A stretch of DNA of 43,973 bases. Source: an uncultured Eubacteriales bacterium. Lineage in GTDB: Bacteria; Bacillota; Clostridia; Saccharofermentanales; UBA5734. Below are positions 15,872-24,737 of the stretch, in pieces. Where the stretch lies: the NCBI GenBank assembly GCA_903835065.1, contig CAILLO010000035.1, forward strand, positions 1 through 43,973, written 5' to 3'. Each line of letters begins with the position of its first letter. Positions within the stretch are counted from its first letter, which is position 1. The notes below the pieces were generated by a model, which made no database searches, had not been told where the DNA came from, and was given only the letters and a program-made list of their open reading frames with translations. Position numbers and translations under genes: made by a program.

Positions 15872-16822
15872 ATGACGGGACCGTCCTTTTCCAAACGGGT
15901 CAAGGAAGAACTCTGTGCCGTGCCCTGGGGCGACCTCTGCTGCATTCAGGCGGAGATCGCCGGGGTACTCATGACCATGGGCCGGTTCCGCGCCGGCTCC
16001 GTGACCGTGCACACCGCCCACGCGGCCTTCGCCGACCGGCTGTCCGCGATGCTGTCCGAGACCTACGACGCCGACGTGGTCGTCGAGCCGGGGAGGGAGA
16101 TCCTCTCCGTCTCGATGACGGGCGAGCCGGCCTTCGGGTGCCTCGTGGCCGACCTGCTGGCCACCGCCGGCTTCGACGCGACGCGCGGCTCGCTTTCCGC
16201 GGACGCCGGCCGGCGTCCGATGTACGAGAACGAATGCTGCCGCGTGGCAGGTCTGCGCGGCATGTTCCTCGCCTGCGGCTCCCTCGCCGAACCCACCAAG
16301 GCCTACCACCTGGAGATCGCCGCCCGCCGCCAGGCCGGCGCGCAATCCGCCGCGCTGCTGTTCGCCTCTCTGGGCATGCACTGCGGCATCCTCCGACGCG
16401 TCGGATACAGCGTCGCCTATCTGAAGGAAGGCCAGCCGATTTCGGACTTCCTTCTTCACACCGGGGCGCACCAGTCGCTGCTCGAACTCGAGGGGGAGCG
16501 CGTCGAGAAGGAAGTGCGCAATTCCGTCAACCGCGTCGTGAACTGCGACAGCGCGAACCTGCAGCGCCTGGCCGACACGGCCGCGCGCCAGCAGGTCGGC
16601 ATCCGGCGGCTGCTCGCCCACGGCGGGCTGTCGGGCCTGCCCGACGCGCTGCGACAGGCTGCGGAGGCGCGGCTCGAGAACCCGGACCTTTCGATCGCCG
16701 AGCTCGGGGAACTGATGGAACCGCCCATCGGGAAATCCGGGATGAACCACCGGCTGCGCCGGCTCGAACAGCTGATCCAGGACAGCCAGGACGCGGAAGC
16801 TTCCGAAGGGAGAAAGCCATGA
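15872..16822 (+). CDS. whiA: DNA-binding protein WhiA
   Basis: WhiA combines an N-terminal LAGLIDADG-like domain with a C-terminal helix-turn-helix. In Streptomyces it activates sporulation genes; in Bacillus (YvcL) it affects cell division and chromosome segregation. The 316-residue protein begins SFSKRVKEELC, a typical WhiA start, has the YENECCRVAGLRGMFLACGSL core, and ends with an HTH containing LSIAELGELMEPPIGKSGMNHRLRRL. The ATG at 15872 lies 10 nt after rapZ with a weak ribosome binding site. Its stop overlaps the next gene (ATGA). Confidence 0.95.
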   Translation: MTGPSFSKRVKEELCAVPWGDLCCIQAEIAGVLMTMGRFRAGSVTVHTAHAAFADRLSAMLSETYDADVVVEPGREILSVSMTGEPAFGCLVADLLATAGFDATRGSLSADAGRRPMYENECCRVAGLRGMFLACGSLAEPTKAYHLEIAARRQAGAQSAALLFASLGMHCGILRRVGYSVAYLKEGQPISDFLLHTGAHQSLLELEGERVEKEVRNSVNRVVNCDSANLQRLADTAARQQVGIRRLLAHGGLSGLPDALRQAAEARLENPDLSIAELGELMEPPIGKSGMNHRLRRLEQLIQDSQDAEASEGRKP

Positions 16823-18723
16823 GGAACGAGAACGTCGACCCGGGCCGATACGGGCGCTCGGGGCCGCACCGGAGACCCTACGGTCGGAAGGCGGTCCGGA
16901 GAAGCGGCCCGTCGTCCGGCCCGATGCGTGTCCTGATGGCCCTGGCGGCCGTCCTGGTCGCGATGGTCGGTGTCGTCGCCCTGTTCAAGTACGTCCTGCC
17001 CGCCGGCGTCGGCCCGACGCCGACGCCCAGGGCGCCCGCCGCCACGTCGACTTCCTCCGCGACACCGACCCCGACGCCCTCGCCGACCCCGCCGCCGTGG
17101 ATCAACCCGATCCTCGAGCCCGCCACGGTCGGCACGCCGTCCGAGATGGGCACGGTCGTCGCCGACGCCCTGCCGTCGCTGCACAATCTGGTTTCCGACA
17201 TCTTCGACGTGACGGGCAAACTCGGTTCCTTCCTGCGGTCGAACCCGATCTCCTTCGGAGACCCCACCGAATACGCCCAGGTGAAGGGCGTCCTGACCTA
17301 CCGCGGCAACAATTTCCGCTCGTCGAGCGCCTTCGGCCTCGTCACGCTGACGGACAAGACGATGGCACAGGTCTGGGAGCGCCCGGTGGGCAGCCTGAAG
17401 TCGTCGCAGTGGGCCTTCTCGTGGACGGGCACCGGCTGGACCGGACAGCCGGTCATCGTCCAATGGGACTGGGACGTCCAGCAGATGATGGACCTCTATC
17501 CCGACAAGAAGGCGAAGGTGGGCCTCAAGGAGTGCATCTCCGCCACGATGGACGGCAACATCTACTTCTACGACCTCGACGACGGCAAGGCGACCCGCGA
17601 CCCGATCCACGTCGGCGCGCCGATCAAGGGAAGCCCCGCCGTCGACCCGCGGGGGTGGCCCATCCTCTATGTCGGACAGGGCGACTTCCAGCCTCCGACG
17701 TCGAGCATTCATGAAATCGGCTACCGCATCTTCAACCTGATCGATTCGAAGATGATGTACTTCCAGAACGGCATCGACCAGCGGTCCTACCGGCATGAAT
17801 GGGGCGCCTGCGATTCCTCGCCGATCGTCGATGGCAAGACCGACACCCTGATCTACCCCAACGAGAACGGCATGATCTACACCCTGAAGCTGAACACGGT
17901 GTTCGACCGCACGAAGAAGACGCTGACCGTCGACCCCGTGTCCGTGGCCTATCGCTACGATTCCGACGCCGTCACGCTGCAGGGCGTCGAGAGCTCGGCC
18001 TCGATCTACGGCCACTACGCCTACTTCAACGACAACTCGGGCGTCGTGAACTGCATCGACCTGGACACCATGACCCCGGTCTGGTCCTATCCGCTGCCGG
18101 ACGACTCGGACGTCACCCCGACGCTCGACCTCCACAACGGGAAACTGTCGCTCTACACCGGCACCGAGGTCGACTGGCAGAAGGATATCATCGGCAACTA
18201 CCTCGGCAACGCCTACGTGTACCGGATGGACCCGCTGACCGGCGCGGTCGCCTGGAAGACGTCCGTCCCGTGCTGGACCAAGAACGCTGCGAACGTGGGC
18301 GACGATATCAACGGCGGCTGCCTCGGCTCGCCCGTCGTCGGCAAGAAGAAGATGTCGGACCTGGTCGTCTTCTCGTTCTGCATGACCAACGGCATCTACA
18401 GCGGCGATTCGGTCGTGGCGTTCAACAAGGACACCGGGGCGGTCGTCTGGACGTACAAGATGAGCGCCTATTCATGGAGCTCTCCGATCGACATCTACGA
18501 TGCGGACGGCAACCCCTACATCGTGATCTGCGATTCGGGCGGACAGATCCACCTGCTGGACGGAATGACCGGCGCGAAACTCTCCGTGCTGCAGACCAAG
18601 AAGAACGTCGGGACGGCGGACGAGCAGAGCGCGCACAACATCGAATCGACGCCCGCGATCTTCGGCAACCAGCTCGTGGTCGGCACACGCGGCAACGTCA
18701 TCGTGGGGGTCACGCTGCAATAG
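16819..18723 (+). CDS. membrane-anchored PQQ-like beta-propeller protein
   Basis: The 634-residue protein has a basic cytoplasmic N-terminus (~1-35), one transmembrane helix (~36-60), a Pro/Thr/Ser-rich linker (~63-95), and a large extracellular domain of repeated beta-propeller blades. Blade-like motifs include ISATMDGNIYFYDLDDG, VVNCIDLDTMTPVWSYPL, VYRMDPLTGAVAWK, VVAFNKDTGAVVWTYK and IHLLDGMTGAKL, the PQQ/WD-like pattern of an outer-strand Asp-x-x-Thr-Gly turn followed by Trp. Relatives are cell-surface proteins of unknown function; BamB-like scaffolding or ligand binding is possible. No cofactor-binding cysteine disulfide of true quinoproteins is evident. The start overlaps the whiA stop, so it is the last gene of the hprK operon, an odd place for a surface protein. 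Confidence 0.88.
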   Translation: MRNENVDPGRYGRSGPHRRPYGRKAVRRSGPSSGPMRVLMALAAVLVAMVGVVALFKYVLPAGVGPTPTPRAPAATSTSSATPTPTPSPTPPPWINPILEPATVGTPSEMGTVVADALPSLHNLVSDIFDVTGKLGSFLRSNPISFGDPTEYAQVKGVLTYRGNNFRSSSAFGLVTLTDKTMAQVWERPVGSLKSSQWAFSWTGTGWTGQPVIVQWDWDVQQMMDLYPDKKAKVGLKECISATMDGNIYFYDLDDGKATRDPIHVGAPIKGSPAVDPRGWPILYVGQGDFQPPTSSIHEIGYRIFNLIDSKMMYFQNGIDQRSYRHEWGACDSSPIVDGKTDTLIYPNENGMIYTLKLNTVFDRTKKTLTVDPVSVAYRYDSDAVTLQGVESSASIYGHYAYFNDNSGVVNCIDLDTMTPVWSYPLPDDSDVTPTLDLHNGKLSLYTGTEVDWQKDIIGNYLGNAYVYRMDPLTGAVAWKTSVPCWTKNAANVGDDINGGCLGSPVVGKKKMSDLVVFSFCMTNGIYSGDSVVAFNKDTGAVVWTYKMSAYSWSSPIDIYDADGNPYIVICDSGGQIHLLDGMTGAKLSVLQTKKNVGTADEQSAHNIESTPAIFGNQLVVGTRGNVIVGVTLQ

Positions 18724-18736
18724 GAACTGCAAAAGG

Positions 18737-18772
18737 GAAGAGGCCGCCCCGGATTCGCGGGACGACCTCTTC
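18737..18772. terminator. bidirectional hairpin between the propeller gene and ilvC
   Basis: A stem of GAAGAGG/CCTCTTC with a second CCCG/CGGG segment and loop GATTCG, interrupted by small mismatches. It lies between convergent genes. An AAAA run on its left side supplies a U-tract for leftward transcription from ilvC. Confidence 0.7.
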
Positions 18773-18804
18773 GCAGCCGGACGGAAGCGGCGCGGACCGG
18801 GGTC

Positions 18805-19806
18805 CTAGACCTCGATCTCGCGGTTCCAGGTCATCATGGAGCGGATCTCGGCGCCGATCTTCTCGACGGGGAGTTCCTGCTCGATCTTCCGGCGGGCCAT
18901 GAACGCCGGGCGGCCGGCCATGTTCTCGAGCACCCAGTTCCGGGCGAAGGTGCCTTCCTGGATCTCCTGGAGCACTTTCTTCATCTCGGCGCGGGTCTGG
19001 TCGGTGATGATGCGGCGGCCGACGCTGTAGTCGCCGTATTCGGCGGTGTCGCTGACGGAATAGCGCATCAGCGTCAGGCCGCCCTGGGCGACGAGGTCGA
19101 CGATCAGCTTCACTTCGTGCACGCACTCGTAATAGGCGTTGACCGGGTCGTACCCGGCCTCGACCAGCGTGTCGAACCCGGCCTTCATGAGCTCCGCGAC
19201 GCCGCCGCACAGGACGGCCTGCTCGCCGAAGAGATCGGTCTCGGTCTCGTCCTTGAAGGTCGTCTCGATCACGCCAGCCCGAGCGGCGCCGATGCCGGCG
19301 GCGTAGGCGAACCCGATTTCACGCGCATGCCCGGTCGCGTCCTGGTGGACGGCGACGAGAGCCGGCACGCCGCGGCCCGCGGTGTACTGGCTGCGGACGG
19401 TGTGGCCGGGACCCTTGGGGGCGACCATGAACACGTCGACGTCGGCGGGGGGCACGACGCGGCCGTAGAGGATGTTGAAGCCGTGGGCGAAGGCGAGGGC
19501 CTTGCCGGCCGTGAGGTACGGGGCGATGTCGTTCTTGTAAAGTTCGTGCTGCTTCTCGTCGTTGACGAGGATCATGATCACGTCGGCCTTCTTGACGGCG
19601 TCGGCGGTCTTGAGCACCTTGAGTCCGGCGTCCTCCGCCTTCTTCCAGGACGGGCTGCCGGCGTAGAGGCCGACCACGACGTCCACGCCGCTCTCATGCA
19701 GGTTGCGCGCGTGGGCGTGCCCCTGGCTGCCGTAGCCGATCACGGCGACGGTCTTGCCCTTGAGGGCGTCCGTGGAGACCTCGGAATCCTTGTAGATCTT
19801 CTTCAT
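18805..19806 (-). CDS. ilvC: ketol-acid reductoisomerase (NADP+)
   Basis: IlvC isomerises and reduces acetolactate or acetohydroxybutyrate, the second common step of valine and isoleucine synthesis. The 333-residue class I enzyme has the Rossmann motif [17 protein letters not shown] starting at residue 24, a [14 protein letters not shown] segment, and the metal-binding [17 protein letters not shown] motif. Class I enzymes are about 330 residues. GGAGG lies upstream of the ATG at 19806. It is 4 nt downstream of ilvN on the same strand. In the cofactor-specificity loop ([12 protein letters not shown]) a Tyr stands where many NADPH enzymes have Arg, so cofactor preference is worth testing. Confidence 0.96.
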   Translation of the reverse strand: MKKIYKDSEVSTDALKGKTVAVIGYGSQGHAHARNLHESGVDVVVGLYAGSPSWKKAEDAGLKVLKTADAVKKADVIMILVNDEKQHELYKNDIAPYLTAGKALAFAHGFNILYGRVVPPADVDVFMVAPKGPGHTVRSQYTAGRGVPALVAVHQDATGHAREIGFAYAAGIGAARAGVIETTFKDETETDLFGEQAVLCGGVAELMKAGFDTLVEAGYDPVNAYYECVHEVKLIVDLVAQGGLTLMRYSVSDTAEYGDYSVGRRIITDQTRAEMKKVLQEIQEGTFARNWVLENMAGRPAFMARRKIEQELPVEKIGAEIRSMMTWNREIEV

Positions 19807-19810
19807 CTTT

Positions 19811-20320
19811 CTATTCCTCCTTCGTCTGGGTGGGACCCATGGTACGCTCTCCGCGCTCGATGGCGATGGCGCCGGCCCGGACGACCTCGAGGACCCCGTA
19901 GGGGTCCAGCATGTCGACCAGGGCGCCGGTCTTGTCGGTCGTGCCCGTGGCTTCGATCGTCAGCGTGGCGGGGGAGACGTCGACGACGTGGGCGCGGAAG
20001 ATCGAGACGATCTGCAGGATCTCCATCCGCCGGGCGGCGTCGGCGCGGACCTTCACGAGGACGAGTTCGCGCGTGAAATGTTCGTCGGGCGGCAGGTGGC
20101 GGACCATCAGCACGTCCTGGAGCTTGTACAGCTGCTTGACGATCTGGTCGACGAGATTCTCGTCCCCCTCGACGCAGATCGTGATCCGGGAGACGGCAGG
20201 ATTCCGCGTCGTGCCGACCGCGAGGCTGTCGATGTTGAAGCCACGGCGGGAGAAGAGGCTGGCGACCCGGGCGAGCACGCCGGCGCGGTTCTCGACGAGG
20301 ACGGACAAGGTCTGTCGCAT
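19811..20320 (-). CDS. ilvN: acetolactate synthase regulatory (small) subunit
   Basis: The small subunit activates acetolactate synthase and confers valine feedback inhibition. The 169-residue protein has the N-terminal ACT domain ([30 protein letters not shown]) and the C-terminal ALS_ss_C domain. The ATG at 20320 is preferred to a GTG nine bases upstream because AAGGAG lies 8 nt before the ATG and would sit almost on the GTG. The catalytic ilvB normally precedes ilvN but is not in the window; the upstream neighbour is a divergent signalling gene. I saw no T-box or leader peptide in the 231 bp upstream. Confidence 0.94.
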   Translation of the reverse strand: MRQTLSVLVENRAGVLARVASLFSRRGFNIDSLAVGTTRNPAVSRITICVEGDENLVDQIVKQLYKLQDVLMVRHLPPDEHFTRELVLVKVRADAARRMEILQIVSIFRAHVVDVSPATLTIEATGTTDKTGALVDMLDPYGVLEVVRAGAIAIERGERTMGPTQTKEE

Positions 20321-20551
20321 GTTCCACACTCCTTCCGGTTCGTTCTCTCGAAGATACTACGAATGCACGCCTCCTTCAACGCCGTGGGCTGCGGAGAGGC
20401 GAATCGGACAGGAAATGACCAGAATCCTTGCAGGTTCCAGGGAACGACCCGTAAAATCCCCCTTTGCTTTTCGTATCTTATGCTATGATGGAATCGTTTG
20501 CACGACCTCCCCATGTCAGGTACCCCCAGAAGTCCAGCCGGAGGTAGGAAC

Positions 20552-22041
20552 ATGGTCGTCGCCAAGAGTAATCCGATGATCGAAGCGCTCTATGCGGTCC
20601 ACGCCGAAGAAGTCCTCCGCGGCCTGTCCGAGGCCCTCCAGGAGGGGCTCGCGATTCTCCGCATCGTCGCCGGAGACGACGGGACGGCCGTCGACTACCG
20701 CATTCTGAGCTGCAACGACGCCTTCGCGGCCTTGACCGGCATCGACCGCGCGAAGGCCGAAGGCAACCTCGCTTCCGGGGTCTTCTCCCAGGATCCCCCC
20801 CCGCGCTGCAGCGCTTCGCGACCGTCGCGACGACCCGGAAGGCCGACCGATTCGGCTTCCACAACGATGCGACCGACCTCGACCTCCTCTGCCATGCGTT
20901 CTCTCCAGCGGAAGAACACGTCGGCGTCGTCCTGTCCGACATCAGCGCGCTCAAGTTGCGCCCGGCCCCCCTGCGGAGCACCGAGCGGCAGCTGCAGGAG
21001 GAGGTCGAGTATCTCAGCCTGCACGACCCCACCACGGGGCTCTTCAACCGCCGGTTCTTCGAACGCGAGACCAAGCGGCTGTCCGCGGCCGAGCGACGGC
21101 CCGTCGTCGTCGTCATGGGCGACGTGAACGGCCTGCGCATCACCAACGACGTCTTCGGACACGATCTCGGCGACCGCCTGCTGTGCGAAGTCGCGACCGT
21201 GCTTCGGGAATGCGCCCCCAAGGACGCGACCGTGTTCCGGCTCGGCGGCGACAAGTTCTCCGTCCTGCTGCCGGGTCACGGCGCCGCGGAGGGCCAGGAC
21301 CTCGTCGAGTGCATCCGGAGCCGCAGCGGCCTGGTCCATGCGGGCTCCCTGCCCGTCAGCATCTCGCTCGGCTCCGCCGTATGGGACAAGCCGGGCGCGC
21401 GCTTCGAGGAAATCGTCCGCGATGCGGAAAACGCGATGTTCCGGACCAAGATGGAGGAGAACAAGGTCTTCCGGACCAGCCTCCTCGAGTCGATCAAGGG
21501 GCTGCTCTTCGACCGCTGCCTCGAGAGCGACCGGCACACCGAGCGGATCGCCGCCTGCTGCCAGAGGATCGCCGACGCCATGGGCCTGTCCGAGAAGGAC
21601 AAGACCGACCTCGAGATGCTCGCGATGGTCCACGACATCGGCAAGATCGCGGTCAAGGAGACCATCGTCTTCAAGCCGACCGACCTCGACGAGTCCGAGT
21701 GGCTCGAGATGAAGCGGCACACGGAAGTCGGGTACCGGATCGCCCAGGCGACGCCCGAGCTCTTCCACATCGCCGAAGCCATCCTCGCGCACCACGAGCG
21801 CTGGGACGGCACGGGCTATCCGCAGAGCGCCTCCGGCATGAACATCCCCCGGCTCGCCCGCATCCTGACGGTCGCCGACTCGTTCGACGCGATGACCAAC
21901 TACCGGCCTTTCCGCGAGGCCCTCTCGATCGACGAAGCGGCCGAGGAGATCCGCCAGGGCATAGGCCACCAGTTCGACCCCTACATCGCCGACATTTTCC
22001 TCAAGAAGGTCGTCTGTCCTCTTTCCGACATCCAGGAATAG
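20552..22041 (+). CDS. PAS-GGDEF-HD-GYP cyclic-di-GMP signalling protein, frameshifted at a C8 tract
   Basis: The protein reads from the ATG at 20552 (GGAGG upstream) in one frame to 20794, then continues in another frame from 20803 to 22041. The frame changes at eight C residues (20795-20802); nine or six would keep it open. Part one holds a PAS-like segment (YRILSCNDAFAALTGIDRAKAEG). Part two has a GGDEF domain (LSLHDPTTGLFNRRFF, then LGGDKF) and an HD-GYP phosphodiesterase domain with HDIGK and HHERWDGTGYP. The GGDEF motif is GGDKF: Lys replaces the metal-binding Glu, so cyclase activity is doubtful, while the HD-GYP motifs are intact. It is divergent from ilvN and may degrade c-di-GMP. 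The break could be a sequencing error, phase variation, or decay. Confidence 0.82.
20795..20802 (+). repeat. C8 homopolymer at a frame break
   Basis: Eight consecutive C residues lie exactly where the reading frame of the PAS-GGDEF-HD-GYP gene changes. This is a slippage-prone tract and the only long homopolymer inside a coding region that I noticed in the window. Confidence 0.9.
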
Positions 22042-22130
22042 TATACTGTCCTCTGGGACCGACATCGTCCGCAACCCGGGCGGCGCCGGCCTGGGCGACC
22101 CGTCGGGGCGTCCGTGGAGGAGGATCCGCC

Positions 22131-22388
22131 ATGGAGAAGAAGGTCATCGTCGTCGGCGCGGGCGTGTCGAGGCTCGCCTCGGCCGTCCGCCCGCGCCCGA
22201 CGCTGCTGCAGGGCAACGACTTCCGCCCGCCGTGCCGTTCCCGCACCTGCCGAGGCCTCTACTTCGCGGGGGCGAGCGTGCACCTCGGTGCCGGCGTGCC
22301 GATTGCGCCGGCATCCGCACAGCTGGCCGTCGGTGAAATCCTCCGCGACGACCGTACGAAGGGGAAGGGAGGGACCCGCCTTGGCTGA
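22131..22388 (+). pseudogene. internally deleted phytoene desaturase (crtI) remnant
   Basis: The 85-codon frame has the ends of a CrtI-type carotenoid desaturase without the middle. The N-terminus KKVIVVGAGVSRLASAV is the FAD Rossmann start, with Arg in place of the third Gly. The C-terminal half, GLYFAGASVHLGAGVPIAPASAQ, is the conserved C-terminal FAD motif, usually ASVHPGAGVP. Full enzymes have about 490 residues, so roughly 400 are missing. GGAGGAGG still precedes the ATG, and the frame overlaps the start of the downstream squalene/phytoene synthase by 8 nt. The frame is open, so a small protein could be made, but it cannot be a working desaturase. Confidence 0.8.
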
Positions 22389-23259
22389 GAAGCGGCTCCC
22401 CGGCTCCGCACCTGCGGACGCATCTCCCGCGGACGCCTCGCTGGCCGACGACCTCCGTTGGTGCGAGTCGCTGACCGAGCGCCACTCGATGTCCTTTCAT
22501 TTCGCCTTCCGCAGGCTGCCGCTCGAGAAGGCGCAGGCGGTGTGGGCCGTGTACGCCTTCTGCCGGCTCTTCGACGACGCCGTGGATACGCCCGTCGAGC
22601 CGGAGGCCTTCGAGATCCTCTGCATGCAGTGGCGGCGCTACCGCGGCGGGGAGACCCCGAATTCGCACATGTGGCGAGCCCTGCGCTGGGCCTCGGGCAG
22701 GTTCGGGCTGGACGAAGCGCCCTTCCGCGAACTCGTCGACGGCCTCGCTTCGGACCGCGATTTCCGGCAGCCCGAGGACGATGCCGCTCTCTATCGGTAC
22801 TGCCACCGGATGGCGGGAACAGTCGGTCTCATGCTGCTTCCGATCCTGGCCACGCATGGACGGGAAGCCCTTCGGGAGACCGCCGTCCGGCTGGGCGACG
22901 CGATGCAGCTGACCAGCATCCTCCGCGACGTCGGCGAGGATCTGCGGATGGGCCGGATCTATCTGTCGGCCGCGCGGATGGAGGAGGCCGGCGTGACGGC
23001 GTCCGACCTCGCGACGGGGCAGGCGTCGGCGGCGTTCCGCGCGCTGTGGGAAGGGTACGCGAAGACCGCCGAAAGCTGGTACGAGGAGTTCCTCGGCTCC
23101 GTCCGCCTCTATGACGCGGACTCCCGGAAATCCTTGCGCGTATCCGCGAAGGTGTATCGTGCGATTCTTCAGGAAGTGCGGCGCCACGGGTATGATTGCC
23201 TGAAACGTCGGAACTCCGTGCCGAAGTGGCGGAAGTGCCTGGTCGCCCTGGGAGGTTGA
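22381..23259 (+). CDS. crtB: squalene/phytoene synthase family protein
   Basis: Enzymes of this family join two prenyl diphosphates head-to-head to make phytoene (C40), squalene or dehydrosqualene (C30). The 292-residue protein shows SFHFAFRRLP, the first aspartate motif DDAVD at 65-69 and the second, DAMQLTSILRDVGED at 173-187. It resembles the short CrtM/CrtB form. Translation probably begins at the TTG at 22381, 8 nt after GGGAGGG; no closer ATG exists before the conserved part. The crtI partner directly upstream is a remnant, so the product may not be desaturated locally. The gene downstream (6-bp gap) encodes a polyprenol/phytol kinase-like fusion, suggesting a prenyl-lipid cluster. Chain length of the product cannot be told from sequence. 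Confidence 0.9.
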   Translation: MAEKRLPGSAPADASPADASLADDLRWCESLTERHSMSFHFAFRRLPLEKAQAVWAVYAFCRLFDDAVDTPVEPEAFEILCMQWRRYRGGETPNSHMWRALRWASGRFGLDEAPFRELVDGLASDRDFRQPEDDAALYRYCHRMAGTVGLMLLPILATHGREALRETAVRLGDAMQLTSILRDVGEDLRMGRIYLSAARMEEAGVTASDLATGQASAAFRALWEGYAKTAESWYEEFLGSVRLYDADSRKSLRVSAKVYRAILQEVRRHGYDCLKRRNSVPKWRKCLVALGG

Positions 23260-23264
23260 GCCGC

Positions 23265-24725
23265 ATGAGTCCCTGGATCGGCATCGTCGTCTCGTTCGCC
23301 TACGTCTTCCTCGTGATCGGTCTGTCGACCGTGCTGCTGAAGCGTGGCCTGATCCAGGGCGAAGCCAGCCGGAAGATGGTCCACGTCCTCGTCTCGAACT
23401 GGTGGCTGATCGCGATGTGGGCGTTCTCGAGCCCCGTCTGGGCCGTCGTCGTGCCCGCGGCGTTCGTGGCGATCAACTACGCGTCCTATCGCTTCGGCAT
23501 CTTCAAGGCGATGGAGCGGGGCGGGGGACGGGAGGACTTCGGCACCGTCTGGTACGCCCTTTCGCTGCTGATCCTCGCCGCATGGACCTTCTCGTCCCCC
23601 TGCCGGCCCTGGGTGGGCGCCGTCGGCATCCTCGCCATGGGATACGGGGACGGATTCGCCGCGGTGGTGGGCAAGCGCTTCGGGAAGACCCGGTTCCCTG
23701 GCTCGAAGAAATCCTTCGAGGGCTCGGCCGTCCTGTTCGCCGCCGTTCTCGCGACGACCGCACTGGTGGCCGGCTTCTCCGGCGTCCCGTCGTCCGTTCT
23801 ACTGGCGCTCGCCGTTGCGGGCGCCGCCGTCGTGGTCGAACTGGTCACCCCGATGGGTTTCGACAACCTCACGGTGCCGCTGTCGTCCGCGGCGCTGGCC
23901 TGGCTGCTGTCGACGCACCCCGACCTGATCCCCTACGCGCTCGGCTTCGCGGCCAGCGCGGTGCTGATCCTGCCGGCCTTCGCGCGCGGCTCCCTGACGG
24001 CTCCGGCCAGCGCGGCCGCGATCCTGCTCGGCACGGCGGTGCAGTGGACCGGCGGCTGGGTGCCCTTCATCGCCCTCGGACTTTTCTTCGGCCCCGCGGT
24101 CCTGATCTCGAAGACGGGAAGCCGCCTCAAGGAGCCCGACGCGAAGGCCGTCCACCGCCGGACGGGCGCCCGCTCCGCCGTCCAGGTCCTCGCGAACGGC
24201 GGCCCCGCGCTGTTCTTCCTCGTGCTGTACGTCCTCGACCGCTCGCCGGTCTTCCTCGGCGGCGGACTCTGCGCCCTGTCGGCCGCCGGGGCCGACACCT
24301 GGTCCTCGGAGCTCGGCATGCTGAGCCGCAGAGGTCCGGTCTCGTTCCTGACGGGCAAGCCCGTCAGGCGCGGCATCTCCGGCGGCGTGACGACCCTCGG
24401 GTTCGTCGGCGCGCTGGTGGGCGCGGCGTTCGTCGCTCCGCTCGCCCTGTTCGTCGGACTTCCGCCGCTGAAGTCGATCCTGGCCGTCGTGGCGATCCTC
24501 GTCGCGGGCACGCTCGGGTCCTTGATCGACAGCCTCCTCGGCGACACGATGCAGGCGAAGTACCGGGACCCCCGGCGGGACGGCTGGACGGAGCGCACGG
24601 AAATCGACGGAGCCGCCCTCACGCTGGAGCGCGGCTTCGCCTGGATGGACAACGACCTGGTCAATGGGTTGAGTTCTCTCGTGGCGGGCGCCGCGGGGCT
24701 GGGACTGTTCGCGCTCCTGGCCTGA
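23265..24725 (+). CDS. phytol/dolichol kinase-like protein fused to a DUF92 (VTE6-like) domain
   Basis: The 486-residue integral membrane protein has two halves. The first (~1-210) resembles SEC59/VTE5 CTP-dependent dolichol or phytol kinases: EASRKMVHVLVSNWW, then MGYGDGFAAVVGKRFGKTRFPGSKKSFEG and VELVTPMGFDNLTVPL. The second (~225-486) is a DUF92 domain, with GADTWSSELGML, TGKPVRRGISGGVTTLG and GSLIDSLLGDTMQ. In plants VTE5 phosphorylates phytol and the DUF92 protein VTE6 phosphorylates phytyl-phosphate; a fusion could convert a prenol to its diphosphate in one protein. That activity here is inference. The ATG at 23265 follows GGGAGG, 5 nt after the synthase stop, so the two are almost certainly co-transcribed. 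Confidence 0.87.
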   Translation: MSPWIGIVVSFAYVFLVIGLSTVLLKRGLIQGEASRKMVHVLVSNWWLIAMWAFSSPVWAVVVPAAFVAINYASYRFGIFKAMERGGGREDFGTVWYALSLLILAAWTFSSPCRPWVGAVGILAMGYGDGFAAVVGKRFGKTRFPGSKKSFEGSAVLFAAVLATTALVAGFSGVPSSVLLALAVAGAAVVVELVTPMGFDNLTVPLSSAALAWLLSTHPDLIPYALGFAASAVLILPAFARGSLTAPASAAAILLGTAVQWTGGWVPFIALGLFFGPAVLISKTGSRLKEPDAKAVHRRTGARSAVQVLANGGPALFFLVLYVLDRSPVFLGGGLCALSAAGADTWSSELGMLSRRGPVSFLTGKPVRRGISGGVTTLGFVGALVGAAFVAPLALFVGLPPLKSILAVVAILVAGTLGSLIDSLLGDTMQAKYRDPRRDGWTERTEIDGAALTLERGFAWMDNDLVNGLSSLVAGAAGLGLFALLA

Positions 24726-24737
24726 ACCAGGCGTCGC

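Noticed and set aside
16456-18135. Minus-strand open frame of 559 codons opposite the propeller gene
   Set aside because: Repetitive His/Val/Asp/Arg shadow of the beta-propeller repeats with no start signal.
20321-20551. T-box or leader attenuator upstream of ilvN
   Set aside because: No AGGGTGGNACCGCG-like T-box sequence, no run of Leu/Val/Ile codons after a start, and no terminator-antiterminator pair found.
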